64,000 bases of DNA, taken from the NCBI RefSeq assembly GCF_000346465.2, contig NC_034014.1:28064076-28128075 (forward strand). The letters run 5' to 3'. A program made the translations under genes and the position numbers. The notes beneath the pieces were generated by a model, which worked only from the letters and a program-made list of their open reading frames with translations, did no database searches and was not told the origin of the DNA. Each line of letters opens with the position of its first letter. Position 1 is the stretch's first letter. This stretch comes from Prunus persica (taxonomy: Eukaryota; Streptophyta; Magnoliopsida; Rosales; Rosaceae). Below are positions 1 to 10,384 of the stretch, in pieces.

Positions 1-396
1 AATTGTAATATCAAGCAAATAGACACGGGACATTATCCAAAAGATTTGTAAATCAATGGAAACTAACAAAACCAGCCTTGAGCCACCGATATTTAAGCAA
101 AAACCTTTATACTTTAATGGTGAAAATGACTACTAGAGGTGCTAAAATGAATAAATATAGCACGTAACAGAGACAAATCAAAACAAGTCATGAACAAAAA
201 GAACAGAAAAGATAAAGAGCTAATGCAAATAGCACTTTGTGATAACACCATCTCCATGAGACTTACTTGGCCAAGAGCCACCATTGTAATAACTCCATGA
301 AACTTCTCTGGGTTATCTGTTGTTGTTCGGAAATCTTCTTTACAAGTTAAACCCTTGAACACACTCACTCATATTGTTAATATTACAGAATAAATG
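1..396. other. gene-free AT-rich stretch
   Basis: No gene, RNA or clear repeat was recognised. The longest reading frames have no family resemblance and look like chance frames. Confidence 0.5.
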
Positions 397-653
397 GCCT
401 AGGTGGGCGCTAGGCGGGCTAGGCAGTCTAGGCGGTTGCTAGGCGGTCGCTAGACGGTCGCTAGCCAGGCACTAAGTGGTCTAGGCGGTTGCTAGGTTGT
501 CTAGGCAGGCGCCAGGCGGGCTAGGCGGTCACTAGGCGGGCGCTAGGCGGTCTAGGGGTCTAGGTGGGCACTAAGAGGTCTAGGCGGGCGCTAGGCGGTC
601 TAGGCGGGCTAGGCAGTCTAGGCGGTTGCTAGGCGGTCACTAGGCGGCCGCTA
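397..653. repeat. GC-rich short tandem array (CTAGGCGG motif)
   Basis: About 257 bases built almost entirely from degenerate 9-12 base units around CTAGGCGG followed by TC, GC or TTG and CTAGG. The block is far more GC-rich than its flanks and begins and ends abruptly. Comparable arrays occur as subterminal repeats of some plant hAT-like DNA transposons; a hAT transposase relic lies 2 kb away, but no terminal inverted repeat or target duplication links the two, so the transposon origin is an inference. Confidence 0.75.
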
Positions 654-918
654 GGATCATCAATGGTGAAAAGTTGAAACGCTGTGTATTGTTAGGGAAA
701 ATAGGAGGGCTTTGTAGCACGCCACCGCCAATTTGGAGACTTGACGAGTGTTACTATCATCAAGACAACAACAACAAACCCTGCTCTGAATTTCTCCCAT
801 AACTCTTTAGAATTTCATCTAGTTTTGGGATCATACAATAATTCTTCGGAATTTTACGACAATGATGACAATGACGAAGAAGATGGTGGTGGCTGGGAGC
901 GTGGTACAGTTTAAAATA

Positions 919-1170
919 TTCTATTTAAATAGTATAGCCGGACGGCTATAATTTTAACATATTCTATTTATAGAGTATAGCCGGCCGGCTATACGTTTAG
1001 AATATTCTTTTTATATTCGGCTATACTCTTTAACACATTCCATTTATAGAGTCCAGCTGCGCAGCTATACTGTTAGATATTCTATTCATAGGGTATTGTC
1101 GCGGTTATACTATTTGATATTCTATTTATATAGTATAGCCGGGCGGCTATACTGTTAACATATTCTATTC
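919..1170. repeat. 43-bp tandem array with palindromic cores
   Basis: Six units, starting near 919, 962, 1005, 1038, 1080 and 1120, plus a partial one. Four are 42-43 bases long and two are shortened to 33 and 40. Each begins TTCTATTTATA, carries a GC palindrome such as TATAGCCGGCCGGCTATA, and ends in an AT-rich GTTAACATA-like spacer. Bases within the palindrome vary between units (GGAC, GGCC, GGGC, TGCG) while the arms mostly stay complementary. The array lies just upstream of the dead DJ-1-like gene. Confidence 0.85.
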
Positions 1171-1201
1171 CTTTGTCCATCTGAGAGTTAGTCCAACCAA
1201 A

Positions 1202-1202
<1 letters not shown>

Positions 1203-1246
<44 letters not shown>
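1203..1246. repeat. (CT)n microsatellite
   Basis: A 44-base nearly pure CT run ending 13 bases before the ATG of the DJ-1-like pseudogene. CT tracts in 5' leaders are common in plant genes, so this may be part of the old leader. Confidence 0.9.
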
Positions 1247-1250
<4 letters not shown>

Positions 1251-1259
1251 ACCAAGAAA

Positions 1260-3998
1260 ATGGCGAAAGGCGAACGCAGGGTGTTGTTGGTATTGGGGGA
1301 CTACGAGGCGATGGTTCCATTTTAAGCACTCCAGGAATATTGAGTGTCCGTTGATGCCGTCTGTCCTGGCAAGAAAGCTGGTAATATCTGTCGCACAGCC
1401 ATTCATCAACTTTCTCCTGCTCACCAGGTCACCCACCTCTGCTTCTTTTGCCTTTTCCTTTTTCTATTTTTAATGAAAATCGTTTTCTTTAGCCTCATTA
1501 CATCACTTGAGCACTGTCAATTGGTCTTTTCCATGCTCTGTAATTAAGCACACTCAATTAGATTGAAGATTGAATGCTTACTTCACTTGAATTTGTAAAC
1601 CCAAAACAAGAAATTTGTCTCAAGATTGAAGTGCTTACAATTCTCACATATGGGATTATGTTGCCTCCTCTAAAATTTGGAATATGTTGGGACTGGAACG
1701 AACATCACGCTTTCAAGTTTAGTTTTTTGCATCAGCCAATCTTTGGTAGCCTTAATTATGGACAAAAATGAATAAGTTTTATTGTTGATTAGAGCCACTC
1801 TATTAGATTGACAAATAGCAATCCGTAGGTTATAGTTCTAGGTTGTGTGGACAGCGAGACTAAAGTAAGCTCAAACAAGAACACATGTTAGGAGTTTTGT
1901 TAGAGTGCTTGCTCATTCATTATGAGCTAGAGAACCAACCTGTATTGAGCCTGAGTTCTGGGGACAAGACAGCATGAACAAATTCTTGGCTCCAACGTCA
2001 CTGCGTACACCATATTCAATAAACAAAATTGCATTAGTGCCCTCGTCTCTAAGTGAAAATAATCTGATAATGGGCTACCTAGGTTTGCTGAATCGTGATC
2101 TGTGTTTAATTTACAAATCTTCAAATGCTACATGTCTTTCTGGTCCCCCTTTGTTTTAATATGTTTTTTTGTGTTCTGTATTTTTTTTTCTTTGGTTGCA
2201 GACAATGTTTTCTAAGGCAAGGCGTATAGGCGAGGTGTTTTTAGTAGTGCTACGCGAGGCGTAAGCCTTGAAGTATTGAGACGTAAGCCTTTTGAACATT
2301 AAGTTATTTTAATAAGAAAAATTTATGAATAATACAATACGATTAAATTGTACAACTAATTCTTATTCAACCATAACAATCTTTTAAATATAATCAAATA
2401 TAAGTACTAATTGTCTTTCAAAACATAAAATATTTATTCAACATCAAAACAAAAACATAATTCACTCATCCCACTCCTCAACACTAATATCATTCAAACT
2501 AGCATCACTATCATATTGATCAACTATATCAATATGAAAAGGATATTTCCCACTATCAAATGTTGAAGGATCTTTATCTATCTCATCATCTTCATCCATA
2601 AGCATCGCTCTTATGGACTTGCTTTTGACTTTCCTCTTACCTGTACATATGAACAATGAATTAAAATTATAAAATTTAGTGGTAATGAATTAAACACTAA
2701 TTGTAACTTTTACTCTATGATTTACTTTCCATAGGTGTCACCATCTTTTCTCTTTTTTGAAGCTAACGAGGAAAGAAGAACATCATCGTCAAGAATAAGA
2801 TCATCACCAATAATAGGATCTTGAGTTCTAGAATGGACAATAGGCTCTTGAGTCCTAACATGAATATTCCCTTGCTCTTGAGTCATAGGATCACCAATAG
2901 GCAGCACAGAAATAGGCACTCGAGTATCTGATGACATTAACATCATATAATTCTTGAGAATTAAGCCAAGTAAGATCAGTTTGTAGAATTGGTTCTTCAA
3001 CCTCAGCTATCCATTCATCATCGGACTCAATTTCATTCACTAATATTGGATCAATCTTTGAACTCCTTCTAATACTTCTCTCTCTTAGTGCCGTCTTATA
3101 CTTCACATATGTTAGAGCATTGAGCTTTTGATTTTCAAGTCTATTTCTTTTCTTTGTATGAATCTAAAATGAATATAAACATACAAAATTAGATTTAGAA
3201 GCATCAAAATTTGAACAATAAATTAACATAAGAACTTTACTTGCTCAAATGTGCTCTTATTCCTCTCACACCCAGATGCACTACAAGTAAGGCTAAGGAC
3301 CCGAATAGCAAACTTCATCAACTCATGTGTGTCCCTTCAAAAACGCTTCCACCAATTTGCTAAAAAAAACAAAACAAATCCATCTAATTAAGTTTAACAT
3401 TTATTTCAAGTGTTCATTACACTCGAATGAAAAAGAAAAAGTAAAGATTATAACGTAGAGTTCGTAGTTTCCTTGAATTCACAGCAAAACGACTTCCAAA
3501 CTCTCCTTTTGCCTCATCATACAAGTCCAACTGGATATCAACACCATACGATCCTCAAAAGACAACATCCTAGTCATGCAACTTGCAGACTTATTCTGAA
3601 TCACGTGGTCACAATTTCGTACTCAATGCAACATTTGATGACATTGAATTTAACAAATATGATGGATTAATAATACCAGGAGGATGGGCACCTAAATATC
3701 TCTTGTTGTGGATGCGTCGGTTTTAGAATTGGTAAGAAAGTTTTCTGACTCCTAAAAGCCAATTGCTTCGGTTTGCCATGGGAAACTTGTCCAAGCAGCT
3801 GCAGGCTTGGTTAAAGGTAGGAAGTGTACGACCTTCCCAGCTGTCAGACCTGTACTTGTTGCTGCAGGTGCTTATTGGGTGGAACCCAAGACCTTGTTGG
3901 CGTGTGTTGTTGATGGTAATATAATTACTAGGGCTACAGATGAAGGCCATCCTGAGTTATTTAGGTTTTTTGTGAAGGCACTAAGAGGTAACATATGA
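1260..3998 (+). pseudogene. DJ-1/PfpI (YLS5-like) family pseudogene, two exons
   Basis: Exon 1 (1260-1427) encodes a DJ-1/PfpI start (MAKGERRVLLVLGDYEAMVP) but has two in-frame stops, TAA after VPF and TGA after ALQEY, then the recognisable stretches VSVDAVCPGKKAG and AIHQLSPAHQ and a GT donor. Exon 2 (3590-3998), after a TTGCAG acceptor, resumes with [24 protein letters not shown] and LIIPGG. It then has a frameshift near 3695-3705, a stop (TAA) before KPIASVCHG and an intact-looking tail ending at TGA 3996. The nucleophile-elbow cysteine of the family (ASVCHG) is still present. Live relatives are small glutamine-amidotransferase-fold proteins. The intron holds a hAT transposase relic. With three stops and a frameshift, a functional product is very unlikely. 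Confidence 0.88.
2203..3362 (-). mobile_element. hAT transposase C-terminal relic
   Basis: Read on the minus strand, about 3362-3242 encodes WWKRF, a stop, then LMKFAIRVLSLTCSASGCER and NKSTFEQ. After a short intron-like gap it continues as IHTKKRNRLENQKLNALTYV, KYKTALRERSIRRSSKID and an acidic tail. This order is the hAT dimerisation domain of plant hAT transposases. The stop in WWKRF and the absence of the catalytic and BED-finger parts show it is dead and 5'-truncated. A GGCGAGGCG-type repeat near 2216-2270 may be one element end; the other end was not found. It sits in the intron of the DJ-1-like pseudogene. Confidence 0.78.
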
Positions 3999-3999
3999 A

Positions 4000-4727
4000 A
4001 GAGGGGATGAAGACCCAAGAAGAACAGGAGCATATGAAAGAGGGGATGGAGTGGAAACCTAACATGCTCTAAGTGGGCTGGCGAGAGAATTAAGGAGCCC
4101 TGAGGGATACCGGCACCAGTGTACATATCCGACCCTAAAAGAAGAGGATTGATCCCTACGTTGTCGGGAACACATCCTTTAATGCGAGCCTTAAGTATCT
4201 TGCAGCTCGATGGGACACCACCGGACTTGGGCCAAATCTCGTGGCTCGACATGAAAATAGCAAATATGAAAATAATACTTACTAGGTGGTGGCAACAACA
4301 AGAGCCCTTCAGCAGAGTTCTCAGACGCACAGAACACTTTCCTCTCCCTTCGCGCATAGAGCTTATATATGAAGAACAAAAGCAAAGTATAAATGATTTT
4401 ACGAATGAATGTATCCCTATTGACCGACCTTTTATAGCATGGGGCTAAGATTGGGAAATAATTCACAGAAGTCATGGGAAGAAGTTTTTCAAACGCAAAG
4501 ATAAGGTTTTATGTGGCCAGCTCGGATATTTGCCTTAGGCTCTGGCAACAAAGCCTGGTCTGATATGACCAATCGAAATTATTTCTACCCAATGCATGTG
4601 CTTCCATGACAGAAAGTTGCACGCACTTCAATAAAAAAATAAAGAAGAGCAACAGATGTAAGCAATAAGTGGTGCAAGGTAGTAAGTACACCTACGGAGC
4701 TAGGCTTGTTCACCCTCTCACGTAAAG
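4000..4727. other. unclassified stretch
   Basis: No gene recognised. A short direct repeat of a GAAAGAGGGGATG-type sequence occurs near 3997-4050. One plus frame (4119-4448) is open for 109 codons but resembles no family I know; it may be internal sequence of the LTR element that ends at 6309. Confidence 0.4.
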
Positions 4728-5266
4728 ACTAGATTGTGGATCGCTTGGGAGTCGGTGAAAACGAAAAGGAGAAACTGAAGGCATATGGAGTCCAAGAGGT
4801 CAGCCAAAAAAAAAAAAAAAAAAAGGTCGTGAACATCTTGGATCGGTTGAGAAACCAAAGACGCACAGGTCCAGAAGGACATTTAAAGGGTATTTGGGCC
4901 CACATGGACAGCTCAAGCACAACAAAAATAAAGGGGAAAAAAAGGGTCGTAAACACCTTATATCGGTTGAGAGACTGAAGGTGCACGGGTCCGGAAGGAC
5001 AGCTAAGGGGTATTGGGGCCCGCATGGACAGCTCAAGCGCAGGAAAAAAAAAAGGGTTGTGAACACCTTGGATCGGTTGAGAGACCGAAGGCACACGGGT
5101 CTGGAAGTACAGCTATGGGGCATTAGGGCTCGCATGGACAGCTCAAGGGCAAGAAAAATGAAGAAAAAAAAAGAGAAAAAAAAGGAAAAAAAAGAAGTCT
5201 TGAACACCTTGGATCGATTGAGAAACCGAAGGCCCACGGGTCCGGAAGGACAGCTAAGGGGTCCAA
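4728..5266 (+). repeat. tandem array of about 110-140 bp units
   Basis: Units recur from about 4825, 4945, 5055 and 5196. Each holds GTGAACACCTTGGATCGGTT, GAGAGACCGAAGG, then GGTCCGGAAGGACAGCT and GGCCCGCATGGACAGCTC, and ends in an A-rich spacer of variable length. A partial unit starts near 4728. Open reading frames through the array are by-products of the repeat. It lies upstream of the polypurine tract and LTR at 5860-6309, so it is probably non-coding internal sequence of that element. Confidence 0.8.
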
Positions 5267-5510
5267 GCGCACCCCAATCTATTTGGGATCAACTAGGAAA
5301 GAGAAAGCAAAGAGCATGGGCCTCATCGGATTGGCAAAAGCTCAAAACCAAGCACACCCCAACTGGGGTTGGGATCAACTAGCAAAAAGAAAGTAAGGAT
5401 CATGGGGCCCACCGGATCGGCAAAAGTTTAAAGCCAAGCGCACCCCAACTAGGGTCGGTTAGCAAAGAGGAAAATGCGCATGGGCCGACCGGATCGGCAG
5501 CGGTGCAGAA
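5267..5510 (+). repeat. second tandem array, about 85 bp units
   Basis: Three units start at about 5267, 5352 and 5438. Each carries GCACACCCCAACT, TTGGGATCAACTAG, a GAAAG spacer, CATGGGCCC, ACCGGATCGGCAAAAG and a short A-rich end. The third unit is truncated. It directly follows the longer-unit array, giving two different tandem families end to end. Confidence 0.75.
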
Positions 5511-5859
5511 ATCCAAAATAAAGAAAATGGTCCACTTGCACATGGGATTGGCTGTCTGCACTTGAATACTCCACATGGGGATAACAGTCCACAGTTGAAA
5601 CTTGAAAAGTTAGCAACGTGCATGAAAATTCATATTTTGATATTTCACATGCAAGGTGTGAAAGCAACATGCATGGGTTGGTGATAGGCCAATAGGAATC
5701 TTTTTTTTGGTTTGACCAGCAAACCCAAGAAAGAAAACGTATGGCTTATTTGGGCTCAGCCATGAGCCTATCATGATGACATGCGCTAAATCCAAAGAAA
5801 TCCTGTTCCAAAGTCCCACTTAGATCATTTTTCCCTCTCCACCCGTGAAGCGTGTAGAC

Positions 5860-5877
5860 AGGAGAAAATGGGGGCAC
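5860..5877 (+). other. candidate polypurine tract of LTR element
   Basis: AGGAGAAAATGGGGG lies immediately before the TGTGGAGAC start of the proposed LTR, as expected for the primer of plus-strand synthesis in LTR retrotransposons. The three bases between them fit usual spacing. Confidence 0.45.
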
Positions 5878-6309
5878 TGTGGAGACTAAATCTCACGTAT
5901 CATGGCTTAAACTATATGCCACAACTAAAAGACGTGGGATAATCGAACTTCCCTCCCACTACAGAAGTGCGAAGTGAGGGAGACACAAATCGCTCATCTG
6001 ATCCCATTACCATGAAGTGAAGGACAGGATGCGCAAAGCTAGGGAAATGGGGCTAAACCCAAGAACTCGAAGCACTATAAAAACCCAGCTAGAACTCTAG
6101 CAAAGGGACAAGAAATTCAATTGAACACTAAGAGTACGCTGCACAAACACTGACTTGAGTGTCAGAGTGACTTTTGCAGGTACTCACCCCATTTCCATCA
6201 TTCGACCTTAGGAATGTAATTCGGAGTTCTCTTTCAACCAAGGAAGCGTGCGGACTTCAGTCAAGAACCTATGGAGGTATTTCTTCTTTAAAGAAATCTT
6301 GCCCCAACA
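5878..6309 (+). mobile_element. candidate 3' LTR of a truncated retrotransposon
   Basis: A 432-base segment beginning TGTGGAGAC and ending GCCCCAACA, so bounded by TG and CA. A TATA-like CTATAAAAACCC sits near 6076. Downstream is a leader-like segment with a TTTTGCAGG core near 6174, resembling R-U5 regions of plant Ty3-type LTRs. A purine tract precedes it. No matching 5' LTR, primer-binding site or polymerase domain was found in the window, so the element is 5'-truncated or the call is wrong. No target duplication can be tested. Confidence 0.45.
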
Positions 6310-6594
6310 CCGTGTAGTGTGTGTGAGTTTAGTATATTATCACCCATTTCCTAACCTTTCAATAGGAAAGGTTCTCAAAAAATAACAACTCATTATAATA
6401 TTAAACGGATGATTCTGTTTGAATTTGAAATTTTATGGAGTTTGTAATGATAACGAACCCCTAAACACCTTCATACTGAAAACTAAGTCAACTATTAAGA
6501 ATTGGAGAAACTTTAAATTTTATTCTCTTCTAAATTTAAAAAGCCAACTTAACATAATCTCTTGCATATACAAAACTACTTCGAATTTGTCATT

Positions 6595-9500
6595 TTATTT
6601 GTTCTCAATCGATTTGATGACTTCCAGCAACATGTCTATTTGCAATGGTTTGGTTAGATGGACATCCATCCCTGCTTCAATCATCCTGTTAACCTCCTCA
6701 TTGATTGCATGGGCTGTCAATGCTATAATCGGAAGACGGATCCCGTATTGTTTTTCCTCCATCCTTATTAGCCTTGTTGCTTCAAATCCGTTCATTATTG
6801 GCATCTGTGGAAAACCAAAAATAACAAAACAAAAGACACATATAAGTCCATCTTCCTTTTTCAGGGAAAAGAAAAAGGAAAAAAAAAAACTTAATAATGA
6901 AGAAATGGTTTTGATCACATTACCTCGCAATCCATGAAAATATAGTCGTAGGGAGTAGATTTAGAATGAGCCTCCTTGCTATGATCCCTTAGAGCTCTAC
7001 AAATTTGATCAAATGCCTCTTTGCCATCATGGCAAATTTCCACAACTGCTCCAAGTTTTTTAAGATAAGTACTAACGACCATGCGAACTGCTGCTGAATC
7101 TTCAACAAGCAAAACTTTCTTTCCATACAAGAGCTCCTGATCACTTCTTTTATCAACACATTTATGTACGACCGCTTGTTGCAGTGAGTCATCGTGGTGA
7201 GGTGATGAAGATGTTCCTACTTCATTTCCTGCAAGTTTGGGATCCATTTTCTGCACTTCTTGAGCTACTTTTCTCTTTTCTAACTTTGGCAAGTTGCATC
7301 CTTTAAGTTCAGGTATTAGTCCTAATACTTTATATAAGCGCGACCCATGAAATGGTTTGTAGATAATAAAATCGAGTGGAGGAGCTAGCTTCTGTCCTTC
7401 TAGTTGCATCGGATGCGTGTTACGCGTTAATGGGTTATCTAGCCAGACAACCTTGCATCTTGACTTGTGTATGTCTTTCCTAAAGCTAGCCACAGTTGCA
7501 TATAACTCAGAGAAAACACCAGCATTTGTGTCAATCACAATAAGTACAATACCTGCAGTTGAGTTTCTGGAGTTGGTCTTTTTATCGGGTTGCAAGATTT
7601 GGCCATCTCCTTCCTTGATGCCAGACCCGTCACTTGCTCTTGACTCAGAGTTGTTGGATGCGGAGGGGCTTAGTTGGTCAAGAAAACCCAGCTGGGACTT
7701 TTCCGAATAATTGAAATAGGAAATTTCTAACTTGCACTTTATCTTCTCAAGTTGTGGAAGAAGATTTTTTGCATGCTTTACATATGAAACTCTTATGTTC
7801 AAGCTACTGATATACTTCACCAAAATCTTTCTCCGTTCGTCACCTTCTATAAAGAGCACCACATGAGATCCCTCTGGTTTTGGTGAATGCGCCAAAAGTT
7901 GTATACCGAAAGGTTGAAATTCATTGGCAGAGCGATCATTGGAAAATTCTTCTTCAATGTCACCAGAATTTGGTTTACATGTCAGAAGAGAAACATCAAA
8001 GTTGAAGCAAGTACCTCTCTCACCCAGCTCTTTATCAAGAATTTTTATCTCTCCACCCATTAGGCGTACCTAGACCAGAAATTGAATTGTGATCAATAAC
8101 TAAATTAAAAATATATATATATATATAATGTATTAGTATGTTAAACTCATTCTGAATTACTTACCAAAGATTGAACAACACCAAGTCCCAAACCAGAGCC
8201 TTCTTTTCCAGTAGCCCTGTCTGTCACCTGAACAAAGTTTTCGAAAACAAATTCTCGCTTGTCTTTAGGAATTCCCTCGCCTGTATCATCCACCTCAATG
8301 ACAAACTTTGTACTGTTGGGATCCTTTTGTGCTGTATGAATGGCATCCAAATCACTGAAAGCTCCTTTCCCCTTGTAAAACAACCATGACAAACACTTCA
8401 ACACACGATTATGATTGGAAGCGATGATTTCATTCCCATAACTTGTTTTCGGAACCATGGCACGAACTGTGATATGACCTTCAGATGTAAACTTCACTGC
8501 ATTGCTAAGCAAGTTGCACATTATCTGTTTAAGTTTCCCTCTGTCGCCTCTGACATTACATGTTTTGGCAATCGAGTCATCACAAGGATCGAGCACGATA
8601 TCGACTCCTTTCTTTATAGCAATAGGGTAGAACATATCAACTACATCCTCAAGGAGCTGAGCCAAGTTGAATTCTTCTACTTCAAGCTGCGCTTTCCCAG
8701 CTTCAATTTTGCTTATATCAAGAACAGAATTCAGTATGACTAGGAGGTCCTTCGTACAAGTATGCATCTGTGCCAAATTGGCTGCTAACTCAGAGTCGGG
8801 ATTGGCATCTTGGTGACACAACTCTATCAAACCAGTGATGGCTGCCAAAGAAGTCCTCACATCATGGTTTGCTCTACTGAAGGCTTTAGTTTTGTTCATA
8901 TTCTTGCGCTCTGCTTGACGAGTTGCGCCTTCTTGTTTCATGATCCGTGCACATAAGATCATTTCTCTTCTTGCAGCTCTGATTATTAAGAGTATGAAGA
9001 TGCAAACCGATGCAAGAATTAAAAATACCAAAAGGCCAAGCAACACCACTGATTTGTGATTAAGGTTTACAAGACCATTGGAGGGACAAGTCAATACATA
9101 TACCTGTAGAAAAGAAGAAAAAAGAAATATATATGTATATAAATCAAGGGAAGTGATACAATGGAAGTTAACTTGTAAGGCAAGTTAGATCAAACTAAAG
9201 TGGTGCAAAAACTATGGTTTCACATACCGATTTAACTCCGATGATCTCGAGGGTGGAGCAATAAGTCATGTACTTGATACGCTTCATTTTCCATGAATGA
9301 ATATATGGTTCCAACTTGTCATCATCATCATGATTACATGAGAATTTACCGAGATCACCAGTGGCATTACTATTTGGCCTCACCATTTGGACCGAAACCG
9401 TGTTGTTGCTTATCTCAAATTGGGTTTTTGGGAGCTTTGTTTGCACAATCACATCCCCATTTGATGTAGCCAAGTGAAAGTAACCCCCATGGAAGTCTAA

Positions 9501-10384
9501 AGCCGTAACATGGTCGACAACAACTTTTGCTGGAATACCGAAGGAAATCACACCTCTGCCATCCATGGGCACAGTACTTAAAAACATGCTATGTTGAGCC
9601 TTGTCCCATCCTCTTCCCAGCCAAGAATAACCACTTGTGCTATTCAAGGCTTGTTGGAACCAAGTGGAATTTACTGTGACCAAAGAATCTGAAGCAACTG
9701 CTGCGCCATATAACTTCCCAGTGTCCCTATTTACTGGTTGAGTGTACCAATTTGAAGAAAATGAAGTGTTGGAGAATACTGCAAAAGTTTGATCCTCATG
9801 GTTGTAAAGTGAGAATAAAAGGCCATCTAATCCAATATAAGAAACCTGTGAGATATGTGGGATTATTGAAAGTGCTAGAAACAACGTTGGTGCAACCTGG
9901 ACAACAAAACACGAAACCAGTTCGTAGATTACGAGAATGTTTTATTTAGCAAACACTACACTACTAAACACATCTAAACTGTCTGAGAGTATACACTAAC
10001 CCTTGTTTGGATGGTAGCGAAATTGAGCTCAGTTCCATTAAGTGAGGAACTGAGAGATCTTGCCAGATTTACTGCTGATGGACTTAATGGACTTAGCAAC
10101 TTTGCAGTGGTGTCAATGCCTGAAAATGATTTGTTGAGTGCTTGTTTTGATTCCAAGAGCATACGTCGTTCAATTTTTATCGTCATCTTAAACAACATTG
10201 AGATCATAAAGCATGAAAGTCCCTGCCAAATATACACAACAGAGAACTGGGATGAGGAGACAATTTTGCTTCTACAAACTGGAAAAATATGTTGAAGAAA
10301 AAGTACCAGAACGAGGAGAAAACAAATGGGGCGCCAGAGAACTCTTATGCAAGACTTGATCCTGTGCGAATTCATCATATTCAT
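6595..10384 (-). CDS. CKI1-like hybrid histidine kinase
   Basis: Five exons join in frame: 10384-10001, 9896-9228, 9103-8165, 8069-6924 and 6804-6595, giving about 1115 residues, close to Arabidopsis CKI1. A hydrophobic segment near residues 14-34 and another near 369-393 bracket an extracytosolic input domain of about 330 residues. The kinase core follows: H box (NHDVRTSLAAITG, phospho-acceptor His about 431), N box (LKQIMCNLLSNAVKF), G1 (DDTGEGIP) and G2 (GSGLGLG). The receiver domain has an acidic pair (LLVEDS), phospho-acceptor Asp about 1044 in FMDCE|MPIMNG, and the conserved Lys in LTKPLQ. CKI1 proteins feed phosphate to histidine phosphotransfer proteins of the cytokinin pathway and act in female gametophyte and vascular development; the CHASE ligand domain of true cytokinin receptors is not seen. 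A TGCAG acceptor just upstream suggests a 5' UTR intron. Confidence 0.93.

Noticed and set aside
4736..5382. Long Lys-rich frames on both strands as coding genes
   Set aside because: They run through the tandem arrays and A-runs, so their length follows from the repeat; no protein family resemblance.
8171..8743. Plus-strand frames over the histidine kinase
   Set aside because: Antisense to kinase exon 3, which carries all conserved kinase boxes.
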